Shown: positions 35,735 through 48,545 of the stretch, piece after piece
Layout: every line of letters starts with the position of its first letter
Position numbering within the stretch: the stretch's first letter is position 1
Assembly: GCA_030533445.1 (NCBI GenBank)
Contig: JARPUW010000491.1
Span: 305,917 to 369,916, forward strand
Direction: 5' to 3'
From: Cyprinodon diabolis
Lineage: Eukaryota > Chordata > Actinopteri > Cyprinodontiformes > Cyprinodontidae
DNA length: 64,000 bases
Position numbers and translations under genes: made by a program
Notes under the pieces: model-generated
What the model saw: only the letters and a program-made list of their open reading frames with translations
Databases searched by the model: none
What the model was told of the DNA's origin: nothing

Positions 35735-37830
35735 GTCGATGAAAATCAGAGCCGTTTTTCATTGGTTTTGGAGCAGAAGAGGGGAGAAAAACGAATCCGA
35801 CTATGTGTTTTAAACTCGTCATAAATATTTTTCTGAATGACACACATACACCAAAGTTGGCATAGTTGGAGTCGAAGGATGACTGACGCTCACGGTGAAA
35901 AAAATTTTTGAATAACTCATACGGTTTTTGCTCAGCAGTCGTTTGTTCGGAGGACATTTTAAGCACCTGAAAGCTGAGTGACAGTGACCTGCTGCAGCTA
36001 GCTCAATTAGAAGCTTAGGTGTGATGAAACGTTTTTTCTTTTTCTTTCTCTTCCCATTCAGTTTGTAGATGACCTACAGCCATGAAAGTTACTCCAATTG
36101 AAGACAAGATATAGCTGTCGCTTAGATAAAAAGAATTTTTCAGACACCTTTTACGGTTTTTACTCAGCAGTCGTTTGTTCGGAGGGGTGCTTTAGCAGCT
36201 AAAAGGTGAGTGAGAGTGAGGTCCTGCAGTTCAAACAAAGGGAGGAGCAGGTGGGCCAACCATTTTGTTTGTGCTTCGTTTTGGGTTGTGAAAGACCTAC
36301 AGACATGAAGGTTACCCCAGTCTGAGACAAAGGATAGATGTTGCTTTCACTGAAAGAATTTTTCAGATATCTTTTACGGTTTTTGCTCAGCAGTCGTTTG
36401 TTCGGAGGGTAAGCACCTGGAAGCTAGCTGACAGTTAGCTTCTGCAGCAGCCTGCTAGAGTGCAGCTGCTGAAATCTTAGTGTGAGGCGGCCATTTTTTT
36501 AAGATCAAACATCTTATTCTCGCCCTCACGGCCACATATTTGGAGCTACAGTCACCATTTTTGGTCAGTTTGTAGACTGAAACCTCTGGACTCACACAAT
36601 GTCTTCGGAATTACGGTAGGATTAATACTTTTCCTTAAAAACCCTCCAGACCAACCTAAAGTCGATGAGTTTCAGCCTTTCTCCATTCTTTTTGAGCTGA
36701 AGATGGAAGAGAAACGAATCAGACTATGTGTTTTCAAGTCGTCATAAATATTGTTCTGAATGACACACATACACCAAAGTTGGTATACTTGGAGTCGAAG
36801 GATTGCTGATGCTCATGGTGAAAATGTTTTTTGAATAACTCATACGGTTTTTGATCAGTAGTCGTTTGTTTTCGTTGCCGTTCTTCCCATACAAAAAAGC
36901 CTGGGAAGAAGAAACCAATAGTGAGTGCAGCTGTTGTCTGTGTCAGTGAGAGGCTCGTTAAGCGTTGTCAAGGTTACCAAGCTTCAAACAGATTTTACCT
37001 CTGCTGTTTTAAACAGCACATATTAATCTAATGGAGGGTGAAAGGACTGATTTAACATTGGGAAATGGATACTATATGACTGCTGTCCAGGACACTTCCC
37101 TTGCCACTCAGCACTGATAGACTTTCAAAATAAGACTCCAGGGACCCTACAAAATAAAAGCCTCTATATTTTTTACATATATTTATTGCCCTATATGGCT
37201 CAATATTATGACCCAAACTCAACCCCGTTTTAGAGAATAGACTCTAGGAGACTGTTTAAAACACACCCTATAGCAAATTTCAAAATAAAAGCCTCCCATT
37301 TCCGCTTCATCTACTGCCCTAATAACATGGAAAAACAGTGATTTAACGATTGGAAAGTAATCAACTATCATTGACGGGTCTGAACATTTTCTATAAACAC
37401 AACTCTGTTGGACTTTCAAAATAAGACTCCAGCGACCCTACAAAATAAAAGCCTCTAGATTATACTAATGCATTAATTGATGCAAATGGCTCAACATTAT
37501 GACCCAAACTCTTCCAGGTTGTTTTTATTAGACTCTAGTGACCTTTTCAAAACACACCCAGAGCAAATTTCACAATAAAAGTCTCCCATTTACTCTGTAA
37601 TACAGCAACTATTCACCTAATAACATGGAAAACCAGTGATTTAACATTTGGAAATTGATTCTATATAACTGCTGGGCATGACCCATCTTTAGATGCACTT
37701 CCATGATAGACTTTCAAAATAAGACTCCAGGGACTCTACAGAATAAAAGCCTCTTCCTTATACACACTCATACATTCTGGCATATTGCTCATTGCCATTG
37801 GTGATTTCATCACTGCAATGGCTCTTAGCA

Positions 37831-37902
37831 GGCGGGCAGAGCCCGCCATTGGTGATTTTTTTCATCGCTGCAAGGGCTCCTAGCAGGCGGGCGGAGCCCA
37901 CC
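37831..37902. repeat. Hairpin minisatellite, 2 hairpins (unit 12)
   Basis: The smallest hairpin array in the window: one intact hairpin with loop AGA and one ending GCCCACC. Confidence 0.92.
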
Positions 37903-38175
37903 AACTGAGCTTTACCCACTGCGGTTCAATATGGACAACCCATATTACCCTTTTGCATCATACGCTGTGCACGTCTATTTCCCAGATTTCAGCACAAGTG
38001 GCACACAGCTCTCTTTGCCCATGACCTAGCCCTCTTTCCTTCCCTCAGCAGCCCTCAAAGGCGTAAGCAGTTGGTCTGGGGAGCCCCGACATCACTTGCC
38101 AGGGCCGTATTGGCCCTGTTCCCCAGACGGGCAGTAGGTGGCCCCCCTCAAAATTTCTTTAGAAATTTTCTAGTT

Positions 38176-38241
38176 GGGGGGCCACATGCCGAAGGCATGG
38201 CCCACCTACTACTATTGCACATATTTATTCCGCGTATTATT
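38176..38241. repeat. 66-bp foldback repeat, 1 copy (unit 12)
   Basis: Intact copy followed by a longer ATT run than in its sister unit 16. Confidence 0.93.
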
Positions 38242-38845
38242 ATTATTATTATAATTCTCCCGTATACCCAAAACTTCGGCGCGTAACTAGTCCCGCACGG
38301 TTTGGCGGATCGGGCCCAAAGTTGGCACACGCGTCGGGACCAATGGGGTGATGTGTGCTTGTATAAAACTTTCTCATTAGTCCGAAGGTTTGCGAATTAT
38401 TAGCGAAAACGTCGCAAAAAAATCCCATAGGAAATGAATGGGGAGAGGAAAAAAAAAGCATAAAAAACAGCACTTCACTGTGTCGGCATACATTCACCTA
38501 GAAAAACAGTTTGAAGCTCAGTTTGTAGATAAATCCTTCGTCTATTTAAAACTGAAGACGGTATGTTGATAACTGCTACGGTTTTTGTATAATCAGACCT
38601 CAAGCGCCACAAAGTTTTAGCAAAATCCAGCCTGCTAGAGTGGAGCAACTGAAAAGCTAGAGTGTGAGGCAGGCGTTTTTTAAACACAAAAAAACATTTT
38701 AAACTCGCCCTCACGGCCACATATTTATAGCTAGAGTCACCATTTTTGGTCAGTTTGTAGACTGAAATCTCTGGACCCACACAATATCTTCGGAATTACG
38801 GTAGGATTAATACTTTTCCTTAAAAACCCTCCAGACCGACCTAAA

Positions 38846-41800
38846 GTCGATGAAAATCAGAGCCGTTTTTCATTGGTTTTGGAGCAGAAGAGGGGAGAAA
38901 AACGAATCAGACTATGTGTTTTAAACTCGTCATAAATATTTTTCTGAATGACACACATACACCAAAGTTGGCATAGTTGGAGTCGAAGGATGACTGACGC
39001 TCACGGTGAAAAAATTTTTTGAATAACTCATACGGTTTTTGCTCAGCAGTCGTTTGTTCGGAGGACATTTTAAGCACCTGAAAGCTGAGTGACAGTGACC
39101 TGCTGCAGCTAGCTCAATTAGAAGCTTAGGTGTGATGAAACGTTTTTTCTTTTTCTTTCTCTTCCCATTCAGTTTGTAGATGATCTACAGCCATGAAAGT
39201 TACTCCAATTGAAGACAAGATATAGCTGTCGCTTAGATAAAAAGAATTTTTCAGATACCTTTTACGGTTTTTACTCAGCAGTCGTTTGTTCGGAGGGGTG
39301 CTTTAGCAGCTAAAAGGTGAGTGAGAGTGAGGTCCTGCAGTTAAAAGAAAGGGAGGAGCAGGTGGGCCAACCATTTTGTTTGTGCTTCGTTTTGGGTTGT
39401 GAAAGACCTACAGACATGAAGGTTACCCCAGTCTGAGACAAAGGATAGATGTTGCTTTCACTGAAAGAATTTTTCAGATATCTTTTACGGTTTTTGCTCA
39501 GCAGTCGTTTGTTCGGAGGGTAAGCACCTGGAAGCTAGCTGACAGTTAGCTTCTGCAGCAGCCTGCTAGAGTGCAGCTGCTGAAATCTTAGTGTGAGGCG
39601 GCCATTTTTTTCAGATCAAACATCTTATTCTCGCCCTCACGGCCACATATTTGGAGCTACAGTCACCATTTTTGGTCAGTTTGTAGACTGAAACCTCTGG
39701 ACTCACACAATGTCTTCGGAATTACGGTAGGATTAATACTTTTCCTTAAAAACCCTCCAGACCAACCTAAAGTCGATGAGAGTTTCAGCCTTTCTCTATT
39801 CTTTTTGAGCTGAAGATGGGAGAGAAACGAATCAGACTATGTGTTTTCAACTCGTCATAAATATTTTTCTGAATGACACACATACACCAAAGTTGGTATA
39901 GTTGGAGTCGAAGGATTGCTGATGCTCATGGTGAAAATGTTTTTTGAATAACTCATACGGTTTTTGATCAGTAGTCGTTTGTTCGGTGCCGTTCTTCCCA
40001 TACAAAAAAGCCTGGGAAGAAGAAACCAATAGTGAGTGCAGCTGTTGTCTGTGTCAGTGAGAGGCTCGTTAAGCGTTGTCAAGGTTACCAAGCTTCAAAC
40101 AGATTTTACCTCTGCTGTTTTAAACAGCACATATTAATCTAATGGAGGGTGAAAGGACTGATTTAACATTGGGAAATGGATACTATATGACTGCTGTCCA
40201 TGACACTTCCCTTGCCACTCAGCACTGATAGACTTTCAAAATAAGACTCCAGGGACCCTACAAAATAAAAGCCTCTATATTTTTTTACATATATTTATTG
40301 CCCTATATGGCTCAACATTATGACCCAAACTCAACCCCGTTTTAGAGAATAGACTCTAGGAGACTGTTTAAAACACACCCTATAGCAAATTTCAAAATAA
40401 AAGCCTCCCATTTCCGCTTCATCTACTGCCCTAATAACATGGAAAAAGAGTGATTTAACGATTGGAAAGTAATCAACTATCATTGACGGGTCTGAACATT
40501 TTCTATAAACACAACTCTGTTGGACTTTCAAAATAAGACTCCAGGGACCCTACAAAATAAAAGCCTCTAGATTATACTAATGCATTAATTGATGCAAATG
40601 GCTCAACATTATGACCCAAACTCTTCCAGGTTGTTTTTATTAGACTCTAGTGACCTTTTCAAAACACACCCAGAGCAAATTTCACAATAAAAGTCTCCCA
40701 TTTACTCTGTAATACAGCAACTATTCACCTAATAACATGGAAAACCAGTGATTTAACATTTGGAAATGGATTCTATATCACTGCTGGGCGTGACCCATCT
40801 TTTGATGCACATTCATGATAGACTTTCAAAATAAGACTACAAGGACTCTACAGAATAAAAGCCTCTTCCTTATACACACTCATACATTCTGGCATATTGC
40901 TCATTGCCATTGGTGATTTCATCACTGCAATGGCTCTTAGAAGGAGGGCGGAGCCCGCCAATGGTAACAGGCGGGCGGAGCCCGCCAAAGGTGATTACAT
41001 CACTGCAATGGCTCTTAGCAGGCGGGCGGAGCCCGCCATTGGTGATTTCATCACTGCAATGGCTCTTAGAAGGCGGGCAGAGCCCGCCATTGGTGATTTT
41101 TTTCTTCACTGAGATGGCTCCTAGCAGGCGGGCGAAGCCCGCCAACTGGGCTTTACCCACTGTGTTTCAATATGGACAACCCATATTACCCTTGTGCATC
41201 ATACGCTGTGCACGTCTATTTCCCAGATGTCAGCACAAGTGGCACACAGCTCTCTTTGCCCATGAACTTGCCCTCTTTCCTTCCCTCAGCAGCCCTCAAA
41301 GGCGTAAGCAGTTGGTCTGGGGAGCCCCGACGTCACTTGCCAGGGCCGTATTGGCCCGGTTCCCCAGACGGGCAGTAGGTGGCCCCCCTCAAAATTTCTT
41401 TAGAAATTTTCTAGTTATTATAATTCTCCCGTATACCCAAAACTTCGGCGCGTAACTAGTCCCGCACGGTTTGGCGGATCGGGCCCAAAGTTGGCACACG
41501 CGTCGGGACCAATGGGGTGATGTGTGCTTGTATAAAACTTTCTCATTAGTCCGAAGGTTTGCGAATTATTAGCGAAAACGTCGCAAAAAAATCCCATAGG
41601 AAATGAATGGGGAGAGGAGAAAAAAAAGCATAAAAAACAGCACTTCACTGTGTCGGCATACATTCACCTAGAAAAACAGTTTGAAGCTCAGTTTGTAGAT
41701 AAATCCTTCGTCTATTTAAAACTGAAGACGGTATGTTGATAACTGCTACGGTTTTTGTATAATCAGACCTCAAGCGCCACAAAGTTTTAGCAAAATCCAG

Positions 41801-42015
41801 CCTGCTAGAGTGGAGCAACTGAAAAGCTAGAGTGTGAGGCAGGCGTTTTTTAAACACAAAAAAACATTTTAAACTCGCCCTCACGGCCACATATTTATAG
41901 CTAGAGTCACCATTTTTGGTCAGTTTGTAGACTGAAATCTCTGGACCCACACAATATCTTCGGAATTACGGTAGGATTAATACTTTTCCTTAAAAACCCT
42001 CCAGACCGACCTAAA
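38846..42015 (+). repeat. Repeat unit 13 (3170 bp)
   Basis: No 66-bp copy, five hairpins with the same damaged first stem as unit 3. The A-run in block F is interrupted (GGAGAAAAAAAAGC), which changes the start of a small minus-strand frame. The T-run at 40281 is one base longer than usual. Confidence 0.96.
40943..41143. repeat. Hairpin minisatellite, 5 hairpins (unit 13)
   Basis: First stem GGAGGGC as in unit 3; remaining stems perfect. Confidence 0.92.
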
Positions 42016-44111
42016 GTCGATGAAAATCAGAGCCGTTTTTCATTGGTTTTGGAGCAGAAGAGGGGAGAAAAACGAATCCGACTATGTGTTTTAAACTCGT
42101 CATAAATATTTTTCTGAATGACACACATACACCAAAGTTGGCATAGTTGGAGTCGAAGGATGACTGACGCTCACGGTGAAAAAATTTTTTGAATAACTCA
42201 TACGGTTTTTGCTCAGCAGTCGTTTGTTCGGAGGACATTTTAAGCACCTGAAAGCTGAGTGACAGTGACCTGCTGCAGCTAGCTCAATTAGAAGCTTAGG
42301 TGTGATGAAACGTTTTTTCTTTTTCTTTCTCTTCCCATTCAGTTTGTAGATGACCTACAGCCATGAAAGTTACTCCAATTGAAGACAAGATATAGCTGTC
42401 GCTTAGATAAAAAGAATTTTTCAGATACCTTTTACGGTTTTTACTCAGCAGTCGTTTGTTCGGAGGGGTGCTTTAGCAGCTAAAAGGTGAGTGAGAGTGA
42501 GGTCCTGCAGTTCAAACAAAGGGAGGAGCAGGTGGGCCAACCATTTTGTTTGTGCTTCGTTTTGGGTTGTGAAAGACCTACAGACATGAAGGTTACCCCA
42601 GTCTGAGACAAAGGATAGATGTTGCTTTCACTGAAAGAATTTTTCAGATATCTTTTACGGTTTTTGCTCAGCAGTCGTTTGTTCGGAGGGTAAGCACCTG
42701 GAAGCTAGCTGACAGTTAGCTTCTGCAGCAGCCTGCTAGAGTGCAGCTGCTGAAATCTTAGTGTGAGGCGGCCATTTTTTAAGATCAAACATCTTATTCT
42801 CGCCCTCACGGCCACATATTTGGAGCTACAGTCACCATTTTTGGTCAGTTTGTAGACTGAAACCTCTGGACTCACACAATGTCTTCGGAATTACGGTAGG
42901 ATTAATACTTTGCCTTAAAAACCCTCCAGACCAACCTAAAGTGGATGAGAGTTTCAGCCTTTCTCCATTCTTTTTGAGCTGAAGATGGGAGAAAAACGAA
43001 TCAGACTATGTGTTTTCAACTCGTCATAAATATTTTTCTGAATGACACACATACACCAAAGTTGGTATAGTTGGAGTCGAAGGATTGCTGATGCTCATGG
43101 TGAAAATGTTTTTTGAATAACTCATACGGTTTTTGATCAGTAGTCGTTTGTTCGGTGCCGTTCTTCCCATACAAAAAAGCCTGGGAAGAAGAAACCAATA
43201 GTGAGTGCAGCTGTTGTCTGTGTCAGTGAGAGGCTCGTTAAGCGTTGTCAAGGTTACCAAGCTTCAAACAGATTTTACCTCTGCTGTTTTAAACAGCACA
43301 TATTAATCTAATGGAGGGTGAAAGCACTGATTTAACATTGGGAAATGGATACTATATGACTGCCGTCCATGACACTTCCCTTGCCACTCAGCACTGATAG
43401 ACTTTCAAAATAAGACTCCAGGGACCCTTCAAAATAAAAGCCTCTATATTTTTTACATATATTTATTGCCCTATATGGCTCAACATTATGACCCAAACTC
43501 AACCCCATTTTAGAGAATAGACTCTAGGAGACTGTTTAAAACACACCCTATGGCAAATTTCAAAATAAAAGCCTCCCATTTCCGCTTCATCTACTGCCCT
43601 AATAAAATGGAAAAAGAGTGATTTAACGATTGGAAAGTCATCAACTATCATTGATGGGTCTGAACATTTTCTCTAAACACAACTCTGTTGGACTTTCAAA
43701 ATAAGACTCCAGGGACCCTACAAAATAAAAGCCTCTAGATTATACTAATGCATTAATTGATGCAAATGGCTCAACATTATGACCCAAACTCTTCCAGGTT
43801 GTTTTTATTAGACTCTAGTGACCTTTTCAAAACACACCCCAGAGCAAATTTCACAATAAAAGTCCCCCATTTACTCTGTAATACAGGAACTATTCACCTA
43901 ATAACATGGAAAACCAGTGATTTAACATTTGGAAATGGATTCTATATCACTGCTGGGCATGACCCATCTATAGATGCACTTCCATGATAGACTTTCAAAA
44001 TAAGACTACAGGGACTCTACAAAATAAAAGCCTCTTCCTTATACACACTCATACATTCTGGCATATTGCTTATAGCCATTTGTAATTTCATCACTGCAAT
44101 GGCTCTTAGAA

Positions 44112-44340
44112 GGCGGGCGGAGCCCGCCATTGGTGATTTCATCACTGCAATGGCTGTTAGGAGGCGGGCGGAGCCCGCCAATGGTGATTTTTTTCATCAC
44201 TGCAATGGCTCCTAGCAGGCGGGCGGAGCCCGCCATTGGTGATTTCATCACTGCAATGGCTCTTAGCAGGCGGGCAATGCCCGCCATTGGGGATTTTTTT
44301 CATCGCTGCAAGGGCTCCTAGCAGGCGGGCGGAGCCCACC
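44112..44340. repeat. Hairpin minisatellite, 5 hairpins (unit 14)
   Basis: As unit 8 but with the second stem intact (GGCGGGC). Confidence 0.92.
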
Positions 44341-44613
44341 AACTGAGCTTTACCCACTGCGGTTCAATATGGACAACCCATATTACCCTTGTGCATCATA
44401 CGCTGTGCACGTCTATTACCCAGATTTCAGCACAGGTGGCACACAGCTCTCTTTGCCCATGACCTAGCCCTCTTTCCTTCCCTCAGCAGCCCTCAAAGGC
44501 ATAAGCAGTTGGTCTGGGGAGCCCCGACATCACTTGCCAGGGCCGTATTGGCCCGGTTCCCCAGACGGGCAGTAGGTGGCCCCCCTCAAAATTTCTTTAG
44601 AAATTTTCTAGTT

Positions 44614-44745
44614 GGGGGGCCACATGCCGAAGGCATGGCCCACCTACTACTATTGCACATATTTATTCCGCGTATTATTGGGGGGCCACATGCCGAAGGC
44701 ATGGCCCACCTACTACTATTGCACATATTTATTCCGCGTATTATT
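44614..44745. repeat. 66-bp foldback repeat, 2 copies (unit 14)
   Basis: Starts at 44614 and 44680. Absent from the otherwise matching units 8 and 15, so this is the cleanest presence/absence comparison in the window. Confidence 0.93.
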
Positions 44746-45346
44746 ATTATTATAATTCTCCCGTATACCCAAAACTTCGGCGCGTAACTAGTCCCGCACG
44801 GTTTGGCGGATCGGGCCCAAAGTTGGCACACGCGTCGGGACCAATGGGGTGATGTGTGCTTGTATAAAACTTTCTCATTAGTCCGAAGGTTTGCGAATTA
44901 TTAGCGAAAACGTCGCAAAAAAATCCCATAGGAAATGAATGGGGAGAGGAAAAAAAAAGCATAAAAAACAGCACTTCACTGTGTCGGCATACATTCACCT
45001 AGAAAAACAGTTTGAAGCTCAGTTTGTAGATAAATCCTTCGTCTATTTAAAACTGAAGACGGTATGTTGATAACTGCTACGGTTTTTGTATAATCAGACC
45101 TCAAGCGCCACAAAGTTTTAGCAAAATCCAGCCTGCTAGAGTGGAGCAACTGAAAAGCTAGAGTGTGAGGCAGGCGTTTTTTAAACACAAAAAAACATTT
45201 TAAACTCGCCCTCACGGCCACATATTTATAGCTAGAGTCACCATTTTTGGTCAGTTTGTAGACTGAAATCTCTGGACCCACACAATATCTTCGGAATTAC
45301 GGTAGGATTAATACTTTTCCTTAAAAACCCTCCAGACCGACCTAAA

Positions 45347-48300
45347 GTCGATGAAAATCAGAGCCGTTTTTCATTGGTTTTGGAGCAGAAGAGGGGAGAA
45401 AAACGAATCCGACTATGTGTTTTAAACTCGTCATAAATATTTTTCTGAATGACACACATACACCAAAGTTGGCATAGTTGGAGTCGAAGGATGACTGACG
45501 CTCACGGTGAAAAAATTTTTTGAATAACTCATACGGTTTTTGCTCAGCAGTCGTTTGTTCGGAGGACATTTTAAGCACCTGAAAGCTGAGTGACAGTGAC
45601 CTGCTGCAGCTAGCTCAATTAGAAGCTTAGGTGTGATGAAACGTTTTTTCTTTTTCTTTCTCTTCCCATTCAGTTTGTAGATGACCTACAGCCATGAAAG
45701 TTACTCCAATTGAAGACAAGATATAGCTGTCGCTTAGATAAAAAGAATTTTTCAGATACCTTTTACGGTTTTTACTCAGCAGTCGTTTGTTCGGAGGGGT
45801 GCTTTAGCAGCTAAAAGGTGAGTGAGAGTGAGGTCCTGCAGTTCAAACAAAGGGAGGAGCAGGTGGGCCAACCATTTTGTTTGTGCTTCGTTTTGGGTTG
45901 TGAAAGACCTACAGACATGAAGGTTACCCCAGTCTGAGACAAAGGATAGATGTTGCTTTCACTGAAAGAATTTTTCAGATATCTTTTACGGTTTTTGCTC
46001 AGCAGTCGTTTGTTCGGAGGGTAAGCACCTGGAAGCTAGCTGACAGTTAGCTTCTGCAGCAGCCTGCTAGAGTGCAGCTGCTGAAATCTTAGTGTGAGGC
46101 GGCCATTTTTTAAGATCAAACATCTTATTCTCGCCCTCACGGCCACATATTTGGAGCTACAGTCACCATTTTTGGTCAGTTTGTAGACTGAAACCTCTGG
46201 ACTCACACAATGTCTTCGGAATTACGGTAGGATTAATACTTTGCCTTAAAAACCCTCCAGACCAACCTAAAGTGGATGAGAGTTTCAGCCTTTCTCCATT
46301 CTTTTTGAGCTGAAGATGGGAGAAAAACGAATCAGACTATGTGTTTTCAACTCGTCATAAATATTTTTCTGAATGACACACATACACCAAAGTTGGTATA
46401 GTTGGAGTCGAAGGATTGCTGATGCTCATGGTGAAAATGTTTTTTGAATAACTCATACGGTTTTTGATCAGTAGTCGTTTGTTCGGTGCCGTTCTTCCCA
46501 TACAAAAAAGCCTGGGAAGAAGAAACCAATAGTGAGTGCAGCTGTTGTCTGTGTCAGTGAGAGGCTCGTTAAGCGTTGTCAAGGTTACCAAGCTTCAAAC
46601 AGATTTTACCTCTGCTGTTTTAAACAGCACATATTAATCTAATGGAGGGTGAAAGCACTGATTTAACATTGGGAAATGGATACTATATGACTGCCGTCCA
46701 TGACACTTCCCTTGCCACTCAGCACTGATAGACTTTCAAAATAAGACTCCAGGGACCCTTCAAAATAAAAGCCTCTATATTTTTTACATATATTTATTGC
46801 CCTATATGGCTCAACATTATGACCCAAACTCAACCCCATTTTAGAGAATAGACTCTAGGAGACTGTTTAAAACACACCCTATGGCAAATTTCAAAATAAA
46901 AGCCTCCCATTTCCGCTTCATCTACTGCCCTAATAAAATGGAAAAAGAGTGATTTAACGATTGGAAAGTCATCAACTATCATTGATGGGTCTGAACATTT
47001 TCTCTAAACACAACTGTGTTGGACTTTCAAAATAAGACTCCAGGGACCCTACAAAATAAAAGCCTCTAGATTATACTAATGCATTAATTGATGCAAATGG
47101 CTCAACATTATGACCCAAACTCTTCCAGGTTGTTTTTATTAGACTCTAGTGACCTTTTCAAAACACACCCCAGAGCAAATTTCACAATAAAAGTCCCCCA
47201 TTTACTCTGTAATACAGGAACTATTCACCTAATAACATGGAAAACCAGTGATTTAACATTTGGAAATGGATTCTATATCACTGCTGGGCATGACCCATCT
47301 ATAGATGCACTTCCATGATAGACTTTCAAAATAAGACTACAGGGACTCTACAAAATAAAAGCCTCTTCCTTATACACACTCATACATTCTGGCATATTGC
47401 TTATAGCCATTTGTAATTTCATCACTGCAATGGCTCTTAGAAGGCGGGCGGAGCCCGCCATTGGTGATTTCATCACTGCAATGGCTGTTAGGAGGCGGGC
47501 GGAGCCCGCCCATGGTGATTTTTTTCATCACTGCAATGGCTCCTAGCAGGCGGGCGGAGCCCGCCATTGGTGATTTCATCACTGCAATGGCTCTTAGCAG
47601 GCGGGCAATGCCCGCCATTGGGGATTTTTTTCATCGCTGCAAGGGCTCCTAGCAGGCGGGCGGAGCCCACCAACTGAGCTTTACCCACTGCGGTTCAATA
47701 TGGACAACCCATATTACCCTTGTGCATCATACGCTGTGCACGTCTATTACCCAGATTTCAGCACAGGTGGCACACAGCTCTCTTTGCCCATGACCTAGCC
47801 CTCTTTCCTTCCCTCAGCAGCCCTCAAAGGCATAAGCAGTTGGTCTGGGGAGCCCCGACATCACTTGCCAGGGCCGTATTGGCCCGGTTCCCCAGACGGG
47901 CAGTAGGTGGCCCCCCTCAAAATTTCTTTAGAAATTTTCTAGTTATTATTATAATTCTCCCGTATACCCAAAACTTTGGCGCGTAACTAGTCCCGCACGG
48001 TTTGGCGGATCGGGCCCAACGTTGGCACACGCGTCGGGACCAATGGGGTGATGTGTGCTTGTATAAAACTTTCTCATTAGTCCGAAGGTTTGCGAATTAT
48101 TAGCGAAAACGTCGCAAAAAAATCCCATAGGAAATGAATGGGGAGAGGAAAAAAAAAGCATAAAAAACAGCACTTCACTGTGTCGGCATACATTCACCTA
48201 GAAAAACAGTTTGAAGCTCAGTTTGTAGATAAATCCTTCGTCTATTTAAAACTGAAGACGGTATGTTGATAACTGCTACGGTTTTTGTATAATCAGACCT

Positions 48301-48545
48301 CAAGCGCCACAAAGTTTTAGCAAAATCCAGCCTGCTAGAGTGGAGCAACTGAAAAGCTAGAGTGTGAGGCAGGCGTTTTTTAAACACAAAAAAACATTTT
48401 AAACTCGCCCTCACGGCCACATATTTATAGCTAGAGTCACCATTTTTGGTCAGTTTGTAGACTGAAATCTCTGGACCCACACAATATCTTCGGAATTACG
48501 GTAGGATTAATACTTTTCCTTAAAAACCCTCCAGACCGACCTAAA
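45347..48545 (+). repeat. Repeat unit 15 (3199 bp), 8/14/15 subtype
   Basis: Matches unit 8 with one extra ATT step (3199 versus 3196 bp). Private changes include AACTGTGTTGG in block B, CCCATGGTG after the second hairpin, ACTTTGGCGCG and CCCAACGTTGG in block F. Confidence 0.96.
47443..47671. repeat. Hairpin minisatellite, 5 hairpins (unit 15)
   Basis: Includes the AAT-loop hairpin with an intact stem; the last hairpin ends GCCCACC. Confidence 0.92.

Larger units (their letters stand above)
35735..38845 (+). repeat. Repeat unit 12 (3111 bp)
   Basis: Sister of unit 16: both have GTCGATGAGTTTCAG, TTTGTTTTCGTTGCC and GCTCAATATTATG. It is 99 bp shorter, which is two hairpin repeats (102 bp) less and one ATT (3 bp) more. 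It holds one 66-bp copy and starts with CGAATCCGAC, a mark of the 8/14/15 type. Confidence 0.96.
42016..45346 (+). repeat. Repeat unit 14 (3331 bp), 8/14/15 subtype
   Basis: Almost identical to units 8 and 15 except for two 66-bp copies and one more ATT. The adjacent pair 14-15 and the distant unit 8 (about 19 kb upstream) are equally alike by eye. Confidence 0.96.
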
